From Vibrio tritonius (GTDB lineage: Bacteria; Pseudomonadota; Gammaproteobacteria; Enterobacterales; Vibrionaceae): a DNA stretch of 64,000 nt. The position numbers and the translations under genes are program-made. The stretch spans positions 1,736,001 to 1,800,000 of the forward strand of contig NZ_AP014635.1 of the NCBI RefSeq assembly GCF_001547935.1. Reading direction: 5' to 3'. The notes under the pieces are model-generated. The model had not been told where the DNA came from. It saw nothing but the letters and a program-made list of their open reading frames with translations, and ran no database searches. Below are positions 1 to 8,489 of this stretch, piece by piece. How positions within the stretch are numbered: the first letter of the stretch is position 1; each line of letters starts with the position of its first letter.

Positions 1-1
1 G

Positions 2-1024
2 GCTCAATTAAGTGATACTTACCCAATTTCTGACGTCGTCGCGCAACGGATAGCCAAATCGCGCCATCACATCGAACGCATTCTTACTGGTCAAGATGAT
101 CGCCTACTGGTGATTGTCGGTCCATGCTCTATTCATGACCCTGATGCTGCAATTGATTACGGACGCCGTTTAAGTGAACTACAAACTCACTATAGCGAAG
201 AACTCTTCGTGGTAATGAGAACTTACTTTGAAAAACCGCGTACCGTTATTGGTTGGAAAGGATTGATTACCGATCCAAACCTAGATGGTTCTTATGCATT
301 AGAACAAGGCTTAAATATGGCTCGTCATTTACTGCTTAAGGTAAATGAAATGGGACTCGCCACGGCGACTGAATTTCTCGATATGATCACCGGTCAATAC
401 ATCGCCGATTTAATCAGCTGGGGAGCCATTGGTGCTCGCACTACCGAATCGCAAATACACCGTGAAATGGCGTCCGCGCTGTCTTGCCCTGTTGGCTTTA
501 AAAATGGCACCAATGGCAACGTAAAAATCGCCGTTGATGCCATTCGAGCAGCGCAAGCCTCTCACTATTTTTATTCGCCTGATAAACATGGCCAAATGAC
601 CGTTTATCAAACCAGCGGGAACCCTTATGGTCATGTTATCCTGCGTGGGGGTGATACAGGGCCAAACTACTTTGCTGAAGATGTGGCACAAGCATGCCAG
701 CGTTTAGCTGAATTTGATTTGCCGCAGAAGCTGATTGTCGACTTTAGCCATGCAAACTGCGAGAAAAAACATCGTAAACAATTGGATGTTGCTGCAAATA
801 TCTGTGAACAAATTCGCTCAGGTAGTGATAAAATCGCTGGTGTGATGGCGGAAAGTTTTATCGTTGAAGGTAATCAATCAATGGACGATTTGCAAAATCT
901 GACCTATGGTCAATCCATCACCGACCCTTGCTTGGGTTGGGAAGATACCGCAACGATGCTAGACATGCTGGCGCAAGCCATTAAAGACCGTCGCACTCGT
1001 AACTCACTAACAGGACAAAATTGA
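2..1024 (+). CDS. aroH: 3-deoxy-7-phosphoheptulonate synthase, Trp-type (5' end outside window)
   Basis: The enzyme condenses phosphoenolpyruvate and erythrose 4-phosphate, the first step of aromatic amino-acid synthesis in the cytosol. The reading frame is open from base 2, so the start lies outside the window; only about 15 N-terminal residues seem missing against the usual 350. Class I motifs are present: GPCSIHD, YFEKPRT, GARTTESQIHREM, GFKNGT and DFSHANC. Among the three isozymes of E. coli, the segment TATEFLDMITGQYIADLISW and the end YGQSITDPCLGWEDT resemble the tryptophan-regulated AroH more than AroF or AroG. Its stop lies three bases before yajQ, so the two are probably co-transcribed. 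The family is certain; the isozyme name is inferred from remembered sequences. Confidence 0.9.
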   Translation, partial: AQLSDTYPISDVVAQRIAKSRHHIERILTGQDDRLLVIVGPCSIHDPDAAIDYGRRLSELQTHYSEELFVVMRTYFEKPRTVIGWKGLITDPNLDGSYALEQGLNMARHLLLKVNEMGLATATEFLDMITGQYIADLISWGAIGARTTESQIHREMASALSCPVGFKNGTNGNVKIAVDAIRAAQASHYFYSPDKHGQMTVYQTSGNPYGHVILRGGDTGPNYFAEDVAQACQRLAEFDLPQKLIVDFSHANCEKKHRKQLDVAANICEQIRSGSDKIAGVMAESFIVEGNQSMDDLQNLTYGQSITDPCLGWEDTATMLDMLAQAIKDRRTRNSLTGQN

Positions 1025-1027
1025 TTT

Positions 1028-1510
1028 ATGCCTTCTTTTGATATTGTTTCAGAAATCGATAACGTTGAACTACGTAATGCTGTCGATAATGCGAACCGTG
1101 AATTGTCGACTCGTTTTGACTTTCGTAACGTGCAAGCCAGCTTCGAGCTGTCTGACAGCACGGTAAAACTAGCGGCAGAAGGTGATTTTCAGTTAACCCA
1201 AATGATGGACATTCTGCGCGGTAACCTAGCGAAACGCGGCGTAGACCCACGTTCTATGGAGTCTAAAACTGCGACTCAGTCAGGCAAAAACTGGCATAAA
1301 GACGTGGTATTCCAACAAGGTATTGAAACCGATGTGGCGAAGAAAATCGTCAAATTGATCAAAGACGCCAAGCTTAAAGTTCAAGCCTCTATCCAAGGTG
1401 ATAAAGTGCGTGTGACAGGGAAAAAGCGTGACGACTTGCAGTCGGTTATTGCGTTGATCAAAGGGTCTGATTTGGATCTACCATTCCAATACAACAACTT
1501 CCGCGACTAA
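1028..1510 (+). CDS. yajQ: YajQ family nucleotide-binding protein
   Basis: This is a 160-residue cytosolic protein of the YajQ (UPF0234) family, full length, starting [11 protein letters not shown] and ending [11 protein letters not shown], both characteristic of the family. YajQ proteins bind nucleotides and nucleic acid, and a Xanthomonas relative is reported to bind cyclic di-GMP. The duplicated ferredoxin-like fold is suggested by the family, not seen directly. The ATG lies three bases after the aroH stop, and a strong terminator follows, so the pair forms the end of a transcription unit. The role in this organism is unknown. Confidence 0.95.
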   Translation: MPSFDIVSEIDNVELRNAVDNANRELSTRFDFRNVQASFELSDSTVKLAAEGDFQLTQMMDILRGNLAKRGVDPRSMESKTATQSGKNWHKDVVFQQGIETDVAKKIVKLIKDAKLKVQASIQGDKVRVTGKKRDDLQSVIALIKGSDLDLPFQYNNFRD

Positions 1511-1534
1511 TTTATAATTTAGCGAGAGTTTTAT

Positions 1535-1566
1535 AAAAGAAACCCAGCAAAAGCTGGGTTTCTTTT
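1535..1566 (+). terminator. Rho-independent terminator after yajQ
   Basis: The stem AACCCAGC / GCTGGGTT closes an AAAA loop, flanked by an A-run before and TCTTTT after it. It ends the aroH-yajQ unit and, because both flanks fit, may also serve the leftward gene that ends at 1592. Confidence 0.9.
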
Positions 1567-1591
1567 ATCTATTTATCTTTTAGTACTCACA

Positions 1592-2329
1592 CTAATTAAC
1601 ACCAATTTCTTGAGACAACTCTTTAATCTGTTGTAAATCCAATTGATGAACATGAATCATTTGATCCAATTGACTTAACCGTGCTTTGGCTTGGTCTTGC
1701 TTGTCACATGAATCGGATGTCGCATCCCAAGAGGTGCCAGCAAGATAGACATCACACTCTTTCTTTAAAGCCGCGATCTTAGGAACCAAGGTGTCTCGCT
1801 CTTTTTGTAGCGACTCAAGCTCTTGCTTGGTTTTCAACTCTTTTTGGAATAATTCGCGTGAGCGCTCAAAAACCCCGGCCTGAATATCCGTCTTACGCAC
1901 AAGTTTTGTATTGGTCGCATCAGCTTTGGCCAATTCCTGCTTCTGATCAGTAACTTTGGTATCTAAAGTGGTATTCACTTTCTCAAGTTCAGACACTTGT
2001 TTTTCTAACTGCGCGATTTTTTCTGCCTGCTCTGCTTTTGCCTGTGTCACCGCTTCATCAATTTTGGCTTGCAGGGTTTGATTGGCCTTGTCCAAGTCAC
2101 TTTGCGCTTGCTGAGTTAGATCTGAATTGGTGCTCGTTAGTTGATGATACTTAGCTTCTAAGTTGTTATAGGCACTTTCCCACTTAGATGAAGTCACAGT
2201 TGAACCGACCAGCCCACCGAGTGCGAGTCCAAGTACCCCCGCAATACCGATGTACAAATAGCTGCGTTTATCACGCTGTTCAATCACTACGACATCGTCG
2301 TTTTCGTCGATATTGTTTTTTGGGTTCAC
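1592..2329 (-). CDS. Single-span membrane protein with long coiled coil
   Basis: A 245-residue protein of unknown function. Residues 1-21 are hydrophilic. Residues about 24-46 form one membrane segment rich in Gly, Leu and Val. Residues about 50-190 are a Gln/Glu/Lys/Leu heptad region (repeated QAKIDEA, EKIAQLEKQ types), which predicts a long coiled coil. The tail holds two Cys (KKECDVY, SDSCDKQ). The arrangement fits an inner-membrane protein with a coiled coil in the periplasm. It lies 20 bases downstream of a small two-span membrane protein on the same strand, so the two probably form an operon. I do not recognise a named family. Confidence 0.85.
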   Translation of the reverse strand: MNPKNNIDENDDVVVIEQRDKRSYLYIGIAGVLGLALGGLVGSTVTSSKWESAYNNLEAKYHQLTSTNSDLTQQAQSDLDKANQTLQAKIDEAVTQAKAEQAEKIAQLEKQVSELEKVNTTLDTKVTDQKQELAKADATNTKLVRKTDIQAGVFERSRELFQKELKTKQELESLQKERDTLVPKIAALKKECDVYLAGTSWDATSDSCDKQDQAKARLSQLDQMIHVHQLDLQQIKELSQEIGVN

Positions 2330-2349
2330 GTTATTCTCCTAGTTATTGC

Positions 2350-2508
2350 TCAGTGCAATAACTCCATAATGACCACTGATACTGTATATATAATCAGGCC
2401 TGCAACCACAGTAATTACAACCCCTTTTTGCAAGCGAGCATTCGTACCATAACGAACCAATAAAAACGCCACTACGAGTAGTACAGCTATTGCGATGAGT
2501 CTGGTCAT
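2350..2508 (-). CDS. Small two-span membrane protein (52 aa)
   Basis: This short gene starts MTRLIAIAVLLVVAFLLVRY and ends VVIMELLH. It has two hydrophobic stretches (residues 4-18 and 31-48) around a short polar loop (RYGTNARLQKG). A GGGAG ribosome site lies eight bases before the ATG, which supports it over the longer overlapping open frame on the same strand (2339-2575), which has no hydrophobic or family character. It precedes the coiled-coil membrane protein by 20 bases. Function unknown. Confidence 0.7.
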   Translation of the reverse strand: MTRLIAIAVLLVVAFLLVRYGTNARLQKGVVITVVAGLIIYTVSVVIMELLH

Positions 2509-2835
2509 AATCGATGCTCCCAAGATATCCCCAAGTTACCTCAAGATGCGATTTCATCAATGGCCAAATGCTCATTTATTCCGTCATTGGGCTTGACCGA
2601 TACACGTTGATGAAACGCTCAATTCCGCATCTTGAGCTCTTTTGAGTTAATAACTATTTTATACCACTTAATGCTTAGAATAGGTCAGAAAAAAGTGGAT
2701 TAAATGGCAAATTCCCTTGCTATTTTGTGTTTCCCACTAACATTTGACAAAAGTTCAATTTGTAGATGACATCACATTGACTTTTGGTTAGTATGCCCAA
2801 CGCAAATTATCTTATTTTTAGATAATTGTTCCGTT

Positions 2836-3050
2836 GAAGACTGCAGGAGAGAGGATGTTAACCTATTTTTAACAATTAGGTTAGGCATACCCGCCGAAGA
2901 AGTAAATCTTTCAGGTGCATTATCCTTTTACAAGGATAAGCGAGGACTGTAGTTGGAGGAACCTCTGGAGAGAACCGTTAAATCGGTCGCCGAAGGAGCA
3001 AGTCCCAAATCGTGTGGGGTGAAACTCTCAGGCAAAAGGACAGAGGAGAG
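2836..3050 (+). promoter_or_regulatory. Tandem glycine riboswitch
   Basis: Two glycine aptamers in a row lie in the leader of agcS. The first shows GGAGAGAGG, CCCGCCGAAGAAG and TCAGGTG, and closes at GAGGACTGTAG. The second starts GGAGGAACCTCTGGAGAG, has CGCCGAAGGAGCAAG, GGGGTGAAACTCTCAGG, and closes with GGACAGAGG. This is the double-aptamer form known from the V. cholerae VC1422 leader, where glycine turns expression on. A terminator hairpin follows directly. Confidence 0.93.
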
Positions 3051-3059
3051 AAAGGCTAT

Positions 3060-3102
3060 GATCAGCTTGCTATTTTATAGCGAGTTGTTCGATCGTTTTT
3101 TT
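3060..3102 (+). terminator. Expression-platform terminator of glycine riboswitch
   Basis: An imperfect hairpin (GATCAGCTTGCTAT against ATAGCGAGTTGTTCGATC) is followed by seven T, directly after the second aptamer and about 50 bases before the agcS ribosome site. It is placed as a transcription-control element that glycine binding would be expected to prevent; the switching is inferred. Confidence 0.7.
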
Positions 3103-3154
3103 CACGACCTACCTTTCCCTCTTCTCCTTAGATGTTGTTTATTAAGGGGAAAAA

Positions 3155-4540
3155 ATGACAAACCTACAACACATACTGCAAACCATTGACCACTTTGTTT
3201 GGGGTCCACCGTTACTAATCTTACTTGTTGGTACTGGTATCTACTTTACATTCCGTTTAGGGATGATCCAATTTCGCCATCTGCCAACCGCGTTAAAAAT
3301 GGTATTCAGTAAAGAGAAATCGTCTCACGGTTCCCAAGAAGGTGATGTATCCCCTTTTGCGGCATTATGTACTGCTCTTTCTGCGACTATCGGTACAGGT
3401 AACATCGTGGGAGTTGCAACCGCTATCAAACTGGGTGGTCCTGGCGCGCTATTCTGGATGTGGTTAGCTGCGCTATTTGGTATGGCAACTAAATATGCAG
3501 AATGCCTACTGGCAGTAAAGTACCGCAAAGTAGACGATAAAGGGCAAATCGTTGGTGGCCCAATGTACTTCCTTAAAGATGGCGTGGGTTCTGCCCTACT
3601 CGCAAAACTCTTTGCAGTGTTTGCGATTGGCGTTGCCTTCTTTGGTATCGGTACGTTTGCACAAGTTAACGCGATTGTTGACGCTACCAATATCTCTTTC
3701 GGTATTTCGAAAGAAGTAACTGCAGTGATACTGACTATACTGGTTGCCGTTGTAACCATTGGCGGTATTAAATCGATCTCTAATGTGGCGAGTAAAGTGG
3801 TTCCAGCAATGGCGCTTTTCTACTTCGTCGCCTGTCTGAGCATCATTGTCAGCAATGCAGATCAGCTTGTAAATGCAGTACAACTGGTCCTCACTTCTGC
3901 CTTTACGACCACTTCAGCAACGGGCGGCTTCCTAGGCGCTTCAATTATGCTGGCGATTCAATCTGGTATCGCTCGTGGGGTATTCTCGAACGAGTCTGGT
4001 TTGGGCAGTGCCCCAATGGCGGCTGCAGCGGCTAAAACCAACTCATGTGTTCGTCAGGGGCTTATCTCTATGACGGGTACATTCTTCGATACCATCATCA
4101 TATGTACCCTAACAGGTCTTGCATTGATCTTAACTGGTGCATGGCAAAGCGATTATGCCGGTGCATCGATGACAACTTATGCATTTGCGGCTGGTCTTAA
4201 TGCACAGCAAGTTGGCCCTATGCTAGTGTCTGTTGGTTTAATGTTCTTTGCCTTCACAACCATTCTTGGTTGGAACTACTATGGCGAACGTTGCGTGGTC
4301 TTTTTGATGGGCACCAAAGCGGTGCTGCCGTACAAGGTTATCTTTATCTGCTTGATTGCATCAGGTGCGTTTTTACAGCTGGATTTAATTTGGATTATCG
4401 CAGATATCGTGAATGGTTTAATGGCAATCCCTAACTTGATTGGCCTTATCCTATTGCGTCATGTTGTTGCTGAAGAGACTCGTATCTACTTTAGTCAGCA
4501 GCTAAAAAGTCGCTCAGCAGCGATAGAAACAAACGCGTAA
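3155..4540 (+). CDS. agcS: Sodium:alanine/glycine symporter (AGCS family)
   Basis: A 461-residue inner-membrane carrier with about ten or eleven hydrophobic segments. It imports glycine or alanine together with sodium ions. Family signatures are visible: SATIGTGNIVGVATAI near residues 80-95, KYRKVDDKGQIVGGPMYFL, SGIARGVFSNESGLGSAPMAAAAA, and GWNYYGERC. Length matches the family. An AAGGGGA ribosome site precedes the ATG. The tandem glycine riboswitch upstream indicates that glycine induces it, so glycine uptake for catabolism is the likely role. In V. cholerae the homologue borders auxiliary T6SS cluster 1, as it does here. Confidence 0.95.
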   Translation: MTNLQHILQTIDHFVWGPPLLILLVGTGIYFTFRLGMIQFRHLPTALKMVFSKEKSSHGSQEGDVSPFAALCTALSATIGTGNIVGVATAIKLGGPGALFWMWLAALFGMATKYAECLLAVKYRKVDDKGQIVGGPMYFLKDGVGSALLAKLFAVFAIGVAFFGIGTFAQVNAIVDATNISFGISKEVTAVILTILVAVVTIGGIKSISNVASKVVPAMALFYFVACLSIIVSNADQLVNAVQLVLTSAFTTTSATGGFLGASIMLAIQSGIARGVFSNESGLGSAPMAAAAAKTNSCVRQGLISMTGTFFDTIIICTLTGLALILTGAWQSDYAGASMTTYAFAAGLNAQQVGPMLVSVGLMFFAFTTILGWNYYGERCVVFLMGTKAVLPYKVIFICLIASGAFLQLDLIWIIADIVNGLMAIPNLIGLILLRHVVAEETRIYFSQQLKSRSAAIETNA

Positions 4541-4575
4541 TCACACCTTAATGGGGTTAAGTGCACAATTTCAAG

Positions 4576-4600
4576 TGGCGGCCTTTGGTCGCCATTTTTT
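4576..4600 (+). terminator. Rho-independent terminator after agcS
   Basis: Stem TGGCGGCC / GGTCGCCA with a TTT loop and six T after it, 35 bases beyond the agcS stop. Confidence 0.85.
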
Positions 4601-4953
4601 ATTAACACGAGATGCTGTTTTAACTCGATTTTAGTTGCCTAGCCCTACTCACCGACCTCCCCAATGGCAAAGGCATTTCTCTGTTTCCGCTTGGACCACC
4701 AATCTGTCTGCCTTTGTGGAAACCCTCAGAAATAAAGCGAAACATGATTGGGCATGCAGAATATTTCTGTCAGTTCATCCTTCATCGTGCCGCCAACGGG
4801 ACATCCATTTTGATACCTATTTACCCCAACATAACGAGATAACTCATGTCACAACAAAGAAAGTTACCTCTTAGATCGACAAATTCTGATAGAATTCGCG
4901 CGTTCCAGGAATCACGTTGATTGCACTGGCATATCGAAACCTTAGGATTCACT
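4601..4953. other. Intergenic region without a convincing gene
   Basis: This 350-base stretch has open frames (for example 4635-4874, TTG start) but none with a ribosome site, hydrophobic pattern or family resemblance. It presumably carries the promoter of the DUF1456 gene. I see no other structure in it. Confidence 0.5.
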
Positions 4954-5427
4954 TTGACTAATAACGATGTTTTGCGTCTTGTTCGTTCAGCGCTTTTTAT
5001 AAAAGAAAATCACATTGTAAAAATCTTTGCCTTAGCCAACAGCAACGTTTCTGCTAACCAAGTGGCTCAGTGGTTAAATAAAGATAATGACAGCAACGCA
5101 AAAATGAGCGACAGCAAGTTAGCTTCATTTCTAAATGGCTTAATCATTGATAAACGTGGGGCCCGTGATGGTGAACAACCAAAACCAGAAGCTCACCTGA
5201 ACAACAATATGATTTTTCAAAAGCTGCGTATTGCGCTGAATTTGAAAACCGAAGACATGCTAAACATTTTAGAAACCGTTGGCATCGAGCTTACCAAATA
5301 TGAACTGGGTGCCTACTTTCGTAAACCAGACAATAAACACTACAAACAGTGTGACGATGAAACCTTACGTGAGTTTCTGTTTGGCGTAAAACTACAAAGT
5401 AATCCAGACGCAACATTAGAAGATTGA
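4954..5427 (+). CDS. DUF1456 family protein (YehS-like)
   Basis: A 157-residue cytosolic protein built of two repeats, as in E. coli YehS. Each repeat starts with a DVLRLVRSAL- or IFQKLRIALNL-type helix and ends with a FLNGLI or FLFGVK type motif. The TTG start at 4954 (MTNNDVLRLVRS) is chosen over 4921 because an AGGA ribosome site lies six bases before it and the family begins at this point. The family has no established biochemical function. A strong terminator follows. Confidence 0.9.
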   Translation: MTNNDVLRLVRSALFIKENHIVKIFALANSNVSANQVAQWLNKDNDSNAKMSDSKLASFLNGLIIDKRGARDGEQPKPEAHLNNNMIFQKLRIALNLKTEDMLNILETVGIELTKYELGAYFRKPDNKHYKQCDDETLREFLFGVKLQSNPDATLED

Positions 5428-5456
5428 GATCCCACTAACGTTGCAAGTGTAGAGAC

Positions 5457-5485
5457 AAAAAAGGCACCGAACTCGGTGCCTTTTC
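5457..5485 (+). terminator. Terminator between DUF1456 and LysE-type genes
   Basis: Stem GGCACCGA / TCGGTGCC with A-rich left flank and TTTT on the right. The A-run on the left may let it also end the converging leftward gene. Confidence 0.85.
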
Positions 5486-5501
5486 ATTGAAGCTCAAAAT
5501 C

Positions 5502-6137
5502 TTAGCGGCGCTCTAACATCAATTTAATGCCCAGCGCAACCAGAACAAAACCGGTTGTTCCTTCCATCCAGCTCGTAAAATGGCGACTTCTGAGCAGGTT
5601 TTTCGCTTTAGTTAATGCACCAGAAAGCGCGCACTGCCACACCATGGCAATCATAAAGTGCACTGCCGCCATAAACAGCGACTGCAACAACGCCGAATGC
5701 TCAGGGCTAATAAACTGCGGTAAAAATGCCAAGTAAAATACAGCTGTTTTGGGATTGAGCACATTAGACAAAAAACCTTCACGCAATGAACGACGCACAT
5801 TCAGGTGTGTGTTAGTTAACGACTCAACCTGCATTCCATTTGTTTGCCCTTTTATAAGCCCTTTCAAGCTGTTGTAACCTAACCAAATTAAATACGCCGC
5901 ACCAATCATTTTTACCACCTGGAACAGCTCTGCCGACGATGCCAAAATCGCCGAAATACCAATGGCTGAAAAGGTCGCATGTACAAATAACCCACTACAA
6001 ATACCTAGGCTCGTAACACAACCGTCGCTTATCCCCGCTCTTGAGGTATTACGAATAACCAACGCAGTATCAAGCCCTGGGGTTAAGGTAAGAATGGTGA
6101 TCGCGATAACAAACGCTTCAAAGTTTTGAATATACAT
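5502..6137 (-). CDS. LysE/RhtB family amino-acid exporter
   Basis: A 211-residue membrane protein with about six hydrophobic segments and the family signature near the N-terminus (TLTPGLDTALVIRNTSRAG, then GICSGLFVHATFSAIG). The conserved NPKTAVFYLAFLPQF motif lies in the middle. Members export amino acids or their analogues such as lysine, homoserine or threonine; the substrate cannot be read from the sequence. The start at 6137 (MYIQNFEAF) is preferred over 6158 because AGGGAA lies four bases before it and the family begins there. It sits at the left border of the T6SS locus. Confidence 0.9.
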   Translation of the reverse strand: MYIQNFEAFVIAITILTLTPGLDTALVIRNTSRAGISDGCVTSLGICSGLFVHATFSAIGISAILASSAELFQVVKMIGAAYLIWLGYNSLKGLIKGQTNGMQVESLTNTHLNVRRSLREGFLSNVLNPKTAVFYLAFLPQFISPEHSALLQSLFMAAVHFMIAMVWQCALSGALTKAKNLLRSRHFTSWMEGTTGFVLVALGIKLMLERR

Positions 6138-6324
6138 ATCATTCCCTGATAACAGCAAACATGTGGTTTCTCAGTTGGTTATACCGCAAACTCAACCAAA
6201 TGTCTTGGAGAGATTATCGCTGAGTGGGAAAGAGTTAGTGACCGACATTGAAGAAGCGCAACTAATTCGCCGCCTACGTCATTAAAGCGTCAATTAACTG
6301 TGTTGCTGTCTTCACTGCTCTACT

Positions 6325-6705
6325 CTATTTTTCCTTCCTAAACACTGCCTTTTTAGGCAGATAAGGCGTGCTATCAAATTTCGAGGTTTTATTAAAAACA
6401 AGAGTCTGCCCTTGTAGACATAATTTCACACCGGCATATTCGCCTAAAAATGCGTCATATAATGTTGAAGTGTAACACCCATCATTGGATTTAATTAACG
6501 TATAACCTTTAGTACCACTTTCATTTATTCTCTTCCCATTCATATATATAAACGAATACTTAATATGTTTTTTATTTTGTATAGTTTTAATATCCAAATT
6601 ATAAACATTCTTTCCATTGTTAGATTGATACCCCCAAACTCCAGTTATATCTTTAGCCCATACACCAGAAGAAACCGTCATCAATAAAATAAGTACAGAT
6701 CTCAC
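6325..6705 (-). CDS. Small secreted protein with poly-G tract at its start
   Basis: A 126-residue unrecognised protein. It has a plausible signal peptide (residues 1-17, cleavage near VWA-KD) and a mature part with two Cys (NDGCYTSTLYDAF, KLCLQGQ), suggesting a small beta-rich periplasmic protein with one disulphide. The readable start is a GTG whose first G is the last base of a run of ten G (C at 6705-6714 on the given strand). The usual ribosome-site position is therefore occupied by the G-run. Its place at the end of an array of signal-peptide proteins downstream of vgrG suggests an orphan T6SS immunity gene. That role is inferred from position only. Confidence 0.6.
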   Translation of the reverse strand: MRSVLILLMTVSSGVWAKDITGVWGYQSNNGKNVYNLDIKTIQNKKHIKYSFIYMNGKRINESGTKGYTLIKSNDGCYTSTLYDAFLGEYAGVKLCLQGQTLVFNKTSKFDSTPYLPKKAVFRKEK

Positions 6706-6714
6706 CCCCCCCCC
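6705..6714 (-). repeat. Homopolymer G10 tract at start codon
   Basis: Ten consecutive G on the coding strand lie directly before the small secreted gene. An ATG at 6734 reads into the tract (MVSFFSEGGG) and hits TGA with ten G; with eleven G it would join the secreted-protein frame. Such tracts slip easily, so expression or frame may vary. Confidence 0.6.
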
Positions 6715-6911
6715 TCACTAAAAAATGATACCATTTTCAATAGGTAATTTTTTGTATAATTAAAAAATCTGTTTAAATAAAGATGATGCAAATAAATTAC
6801 AAAACAACCACACTGCTAGTATAAACATTATGATTTCAATAATTATTCACAACCTTATATTAATAACGTAAGTTCTCGAGAATAATAAATATTTTATATC
6901 ATACATCTAGA

Positions 6912-7546
6912 TTATTTTCTTAGTTGAATTGATTCTTTACGAATCCAACTAGTCACTGTCTTTTTGCCTGAAAAAGTGATATTCAACCAATCACCAAGCT
7001 CTTCGTTAATAACTAATAAATCGTCTTTTACAAGATACATTCTACTCTTAACAAAACTTTCATCTTCTTTTTATACAAATATACTTTATCATTTTTTATC
7101 TTGGCTAAAATTTTTAAATTTAAATAACCAGTGAGATTAACATATGCTAAATTCTTGAAATTTCCATCAAGAGCATAACAATAGCTATTTCCATTAGGAA
7201 CTCTTGAATAAACATAATAATAATCTCTTTGATAATGAACAGTGTTGCAATCTTTAGTGTCACTAATGAAATAATTTATTGTTTCATCTGGTGTTATACT
7301 TAAAACCTGATCATTAATGACAATCTTTGCAGCTTCATCAACTTGATAGGTAATACCATTATTATCATTAATAACAAACTTATTGCTTTGCATTGTACTA
7401 TTATCAATACACTCCAAATAAGTACCATTGACAAAATTAAGCCTATGGACGCTATCATAATTTTTACACTCTTCCTCAATATCGTTACTGGCGCAGAAAA
7501 CACATTGAGAAATAGTGATTAAAATAAACAAAATTATAAACTTCAT
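6912..7546 (-). pseudogene. Frameshifted paralogue of the T6SS immunity gene (tsi copy 2)
   Basis: The open frame 7028-7546 encodes 172 residues with a signal peptide (about residues 1-19). It clearly matches the immunity protein at 16572-17207: ECIDNSTMQSNKFVI, AAKIVINDQ, YQRDYYYVYSRVPNGN and GYCYALDG types are shared. The match breaks after YLYKKK. In another frame it resumes (SRMYLVKDDLLVINEELGDWLN, then FSGKKTVTSW) and runs to TAA at 6912-6914. One extra A in the A5 run at 7068-7072 would restore a protein of about 211 residues with the same C-terminal SH3-like domain. It is a decayed or slipped second immunity copy. Confidence 0.75.
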
Positions 7547-7748
7547 GACGTTACTCTATTCTTATTCTTACTCTTATGAGCCAATCAACTATTGCCCAAG
7601 AGAGAGTCACTTATCTACACAACTCCCTCTTTGACAAAACTGGCTAGGAGGGCTAACTATCATGGATTAGAGATAATTTAAGCAGTTATTTAGATAAAAA
7701 CACCACACTGTAGTTATGCAAAAACATTATCTTTTTAAATAAACACTT

Positions 7749-8402
7749 TCATTTAATCGATTTTATCAGTTTAATGTTTAATTCTAAACCACTTACTTTA
7801 TTATAAAGCTCATTGATAATGAAGTCGGTATATTTCTTACTATTGTAATACTCCAAATATCTTATACTATCAGGAACATCTAATTTAACAAGATAATAAT
7901 CAACCTCGTCGCTATCAAAAGTTATTGTTGACTCTACATAAATGATATCCGTCAAGATTACTTTTTTGAGTTTTTTAATATAATTATACTTCATCAAAAA
8001 TTTATACCGAGTCACATCATCTTTGTATGTTTCGATTATAAATGAGTTATCATTATTATAAGAATCTAAGTTAAGCGGGTAGCTAAGTTCTAACATAGGA
8101 AATATTTGGTTATTTTTGCTATTTAATAGCAAAAATCTGTAATCAATTTTATTCAAAACCCGAGGGTAGTATTCACTTCTATTAGATTTAATGTCAAATG
8201 CTTGAGGCGTAACGTCTACACTCTTGTAAAGCTCATCAAATCTGTCATTGAAGTAAAATTTACCATTTTCGTCTTCTTTGATTAATAATTGAATTTTGTT
8301 AGAAATAGACAGCGATTTTACTATGCCATTTTCATACGAAACTGCTGCTCCAGGAAGAAGACAAATAATGAGTAAAAATCTATTTATCTTTGAGAATATC
8401 AT
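7749..8402 (-). CDS. Putative secreted protein, orphan immunity candidate
   Basis: The open frame reaches back to 8459 (236 residues). The ATG at 8402 gives the cleaner signal peptide (MIFSKINRFLLIICLLPGA, cleavage near AVS-YE), so 217 residues are proposed. No good ribosome site marks either start. The mature part is rich in Asn, Asp, Lys and Tyr and shows no motif I recognise. Its AT-rich composition matches the rest of the array and differs from the flanking core genes. The immunity role is inferred from position and predicted periplasmic location. Confidence 0.55.
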   Translation of the reverse strand: MIFSKINRFLLIICLLPGAAVSYENGIVKSLSISNKIQLLIKEDENGKFYFNDRFDELYKSVDVTPQAFDIKSNRSEYYPRVLNKIDYRFLLLNSKNNQIFPMLELSYPLNLDSYNNDNSFIIETYKDDVTRYKFLMKYNYIKKLKKVILTDIIYVESTITFDSDEVDYYLVKLDVPDSIRYLEYYNSKKYTDFIINELYNKVSGLELNIKLIKSIK

Positions 8403-8489
8403 GTATTTATTAAAATTTTTCACACTCAACCACATCGTATTTGGTTCAAAAATAACCATTTACATACTAAATAATATCTAATCAAGATA

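Noticed and set aside
2339..2575. 78-residue open frame on the minus strand
   Set aside because: Cys/Tyr-rich chance frame overlapping the better 52-residue membrane gene, which has a ribosome site.
2953..3189. Open frame in the agcS leader
   Set aside because: It is the second glycine aptamer and the terminator, which explain the sequence.
4635..4874. 79-residue open frame (TTG start)
   Set aside because: No ribosome site, no recognisable domain; a second frame is also open in the same stretch.
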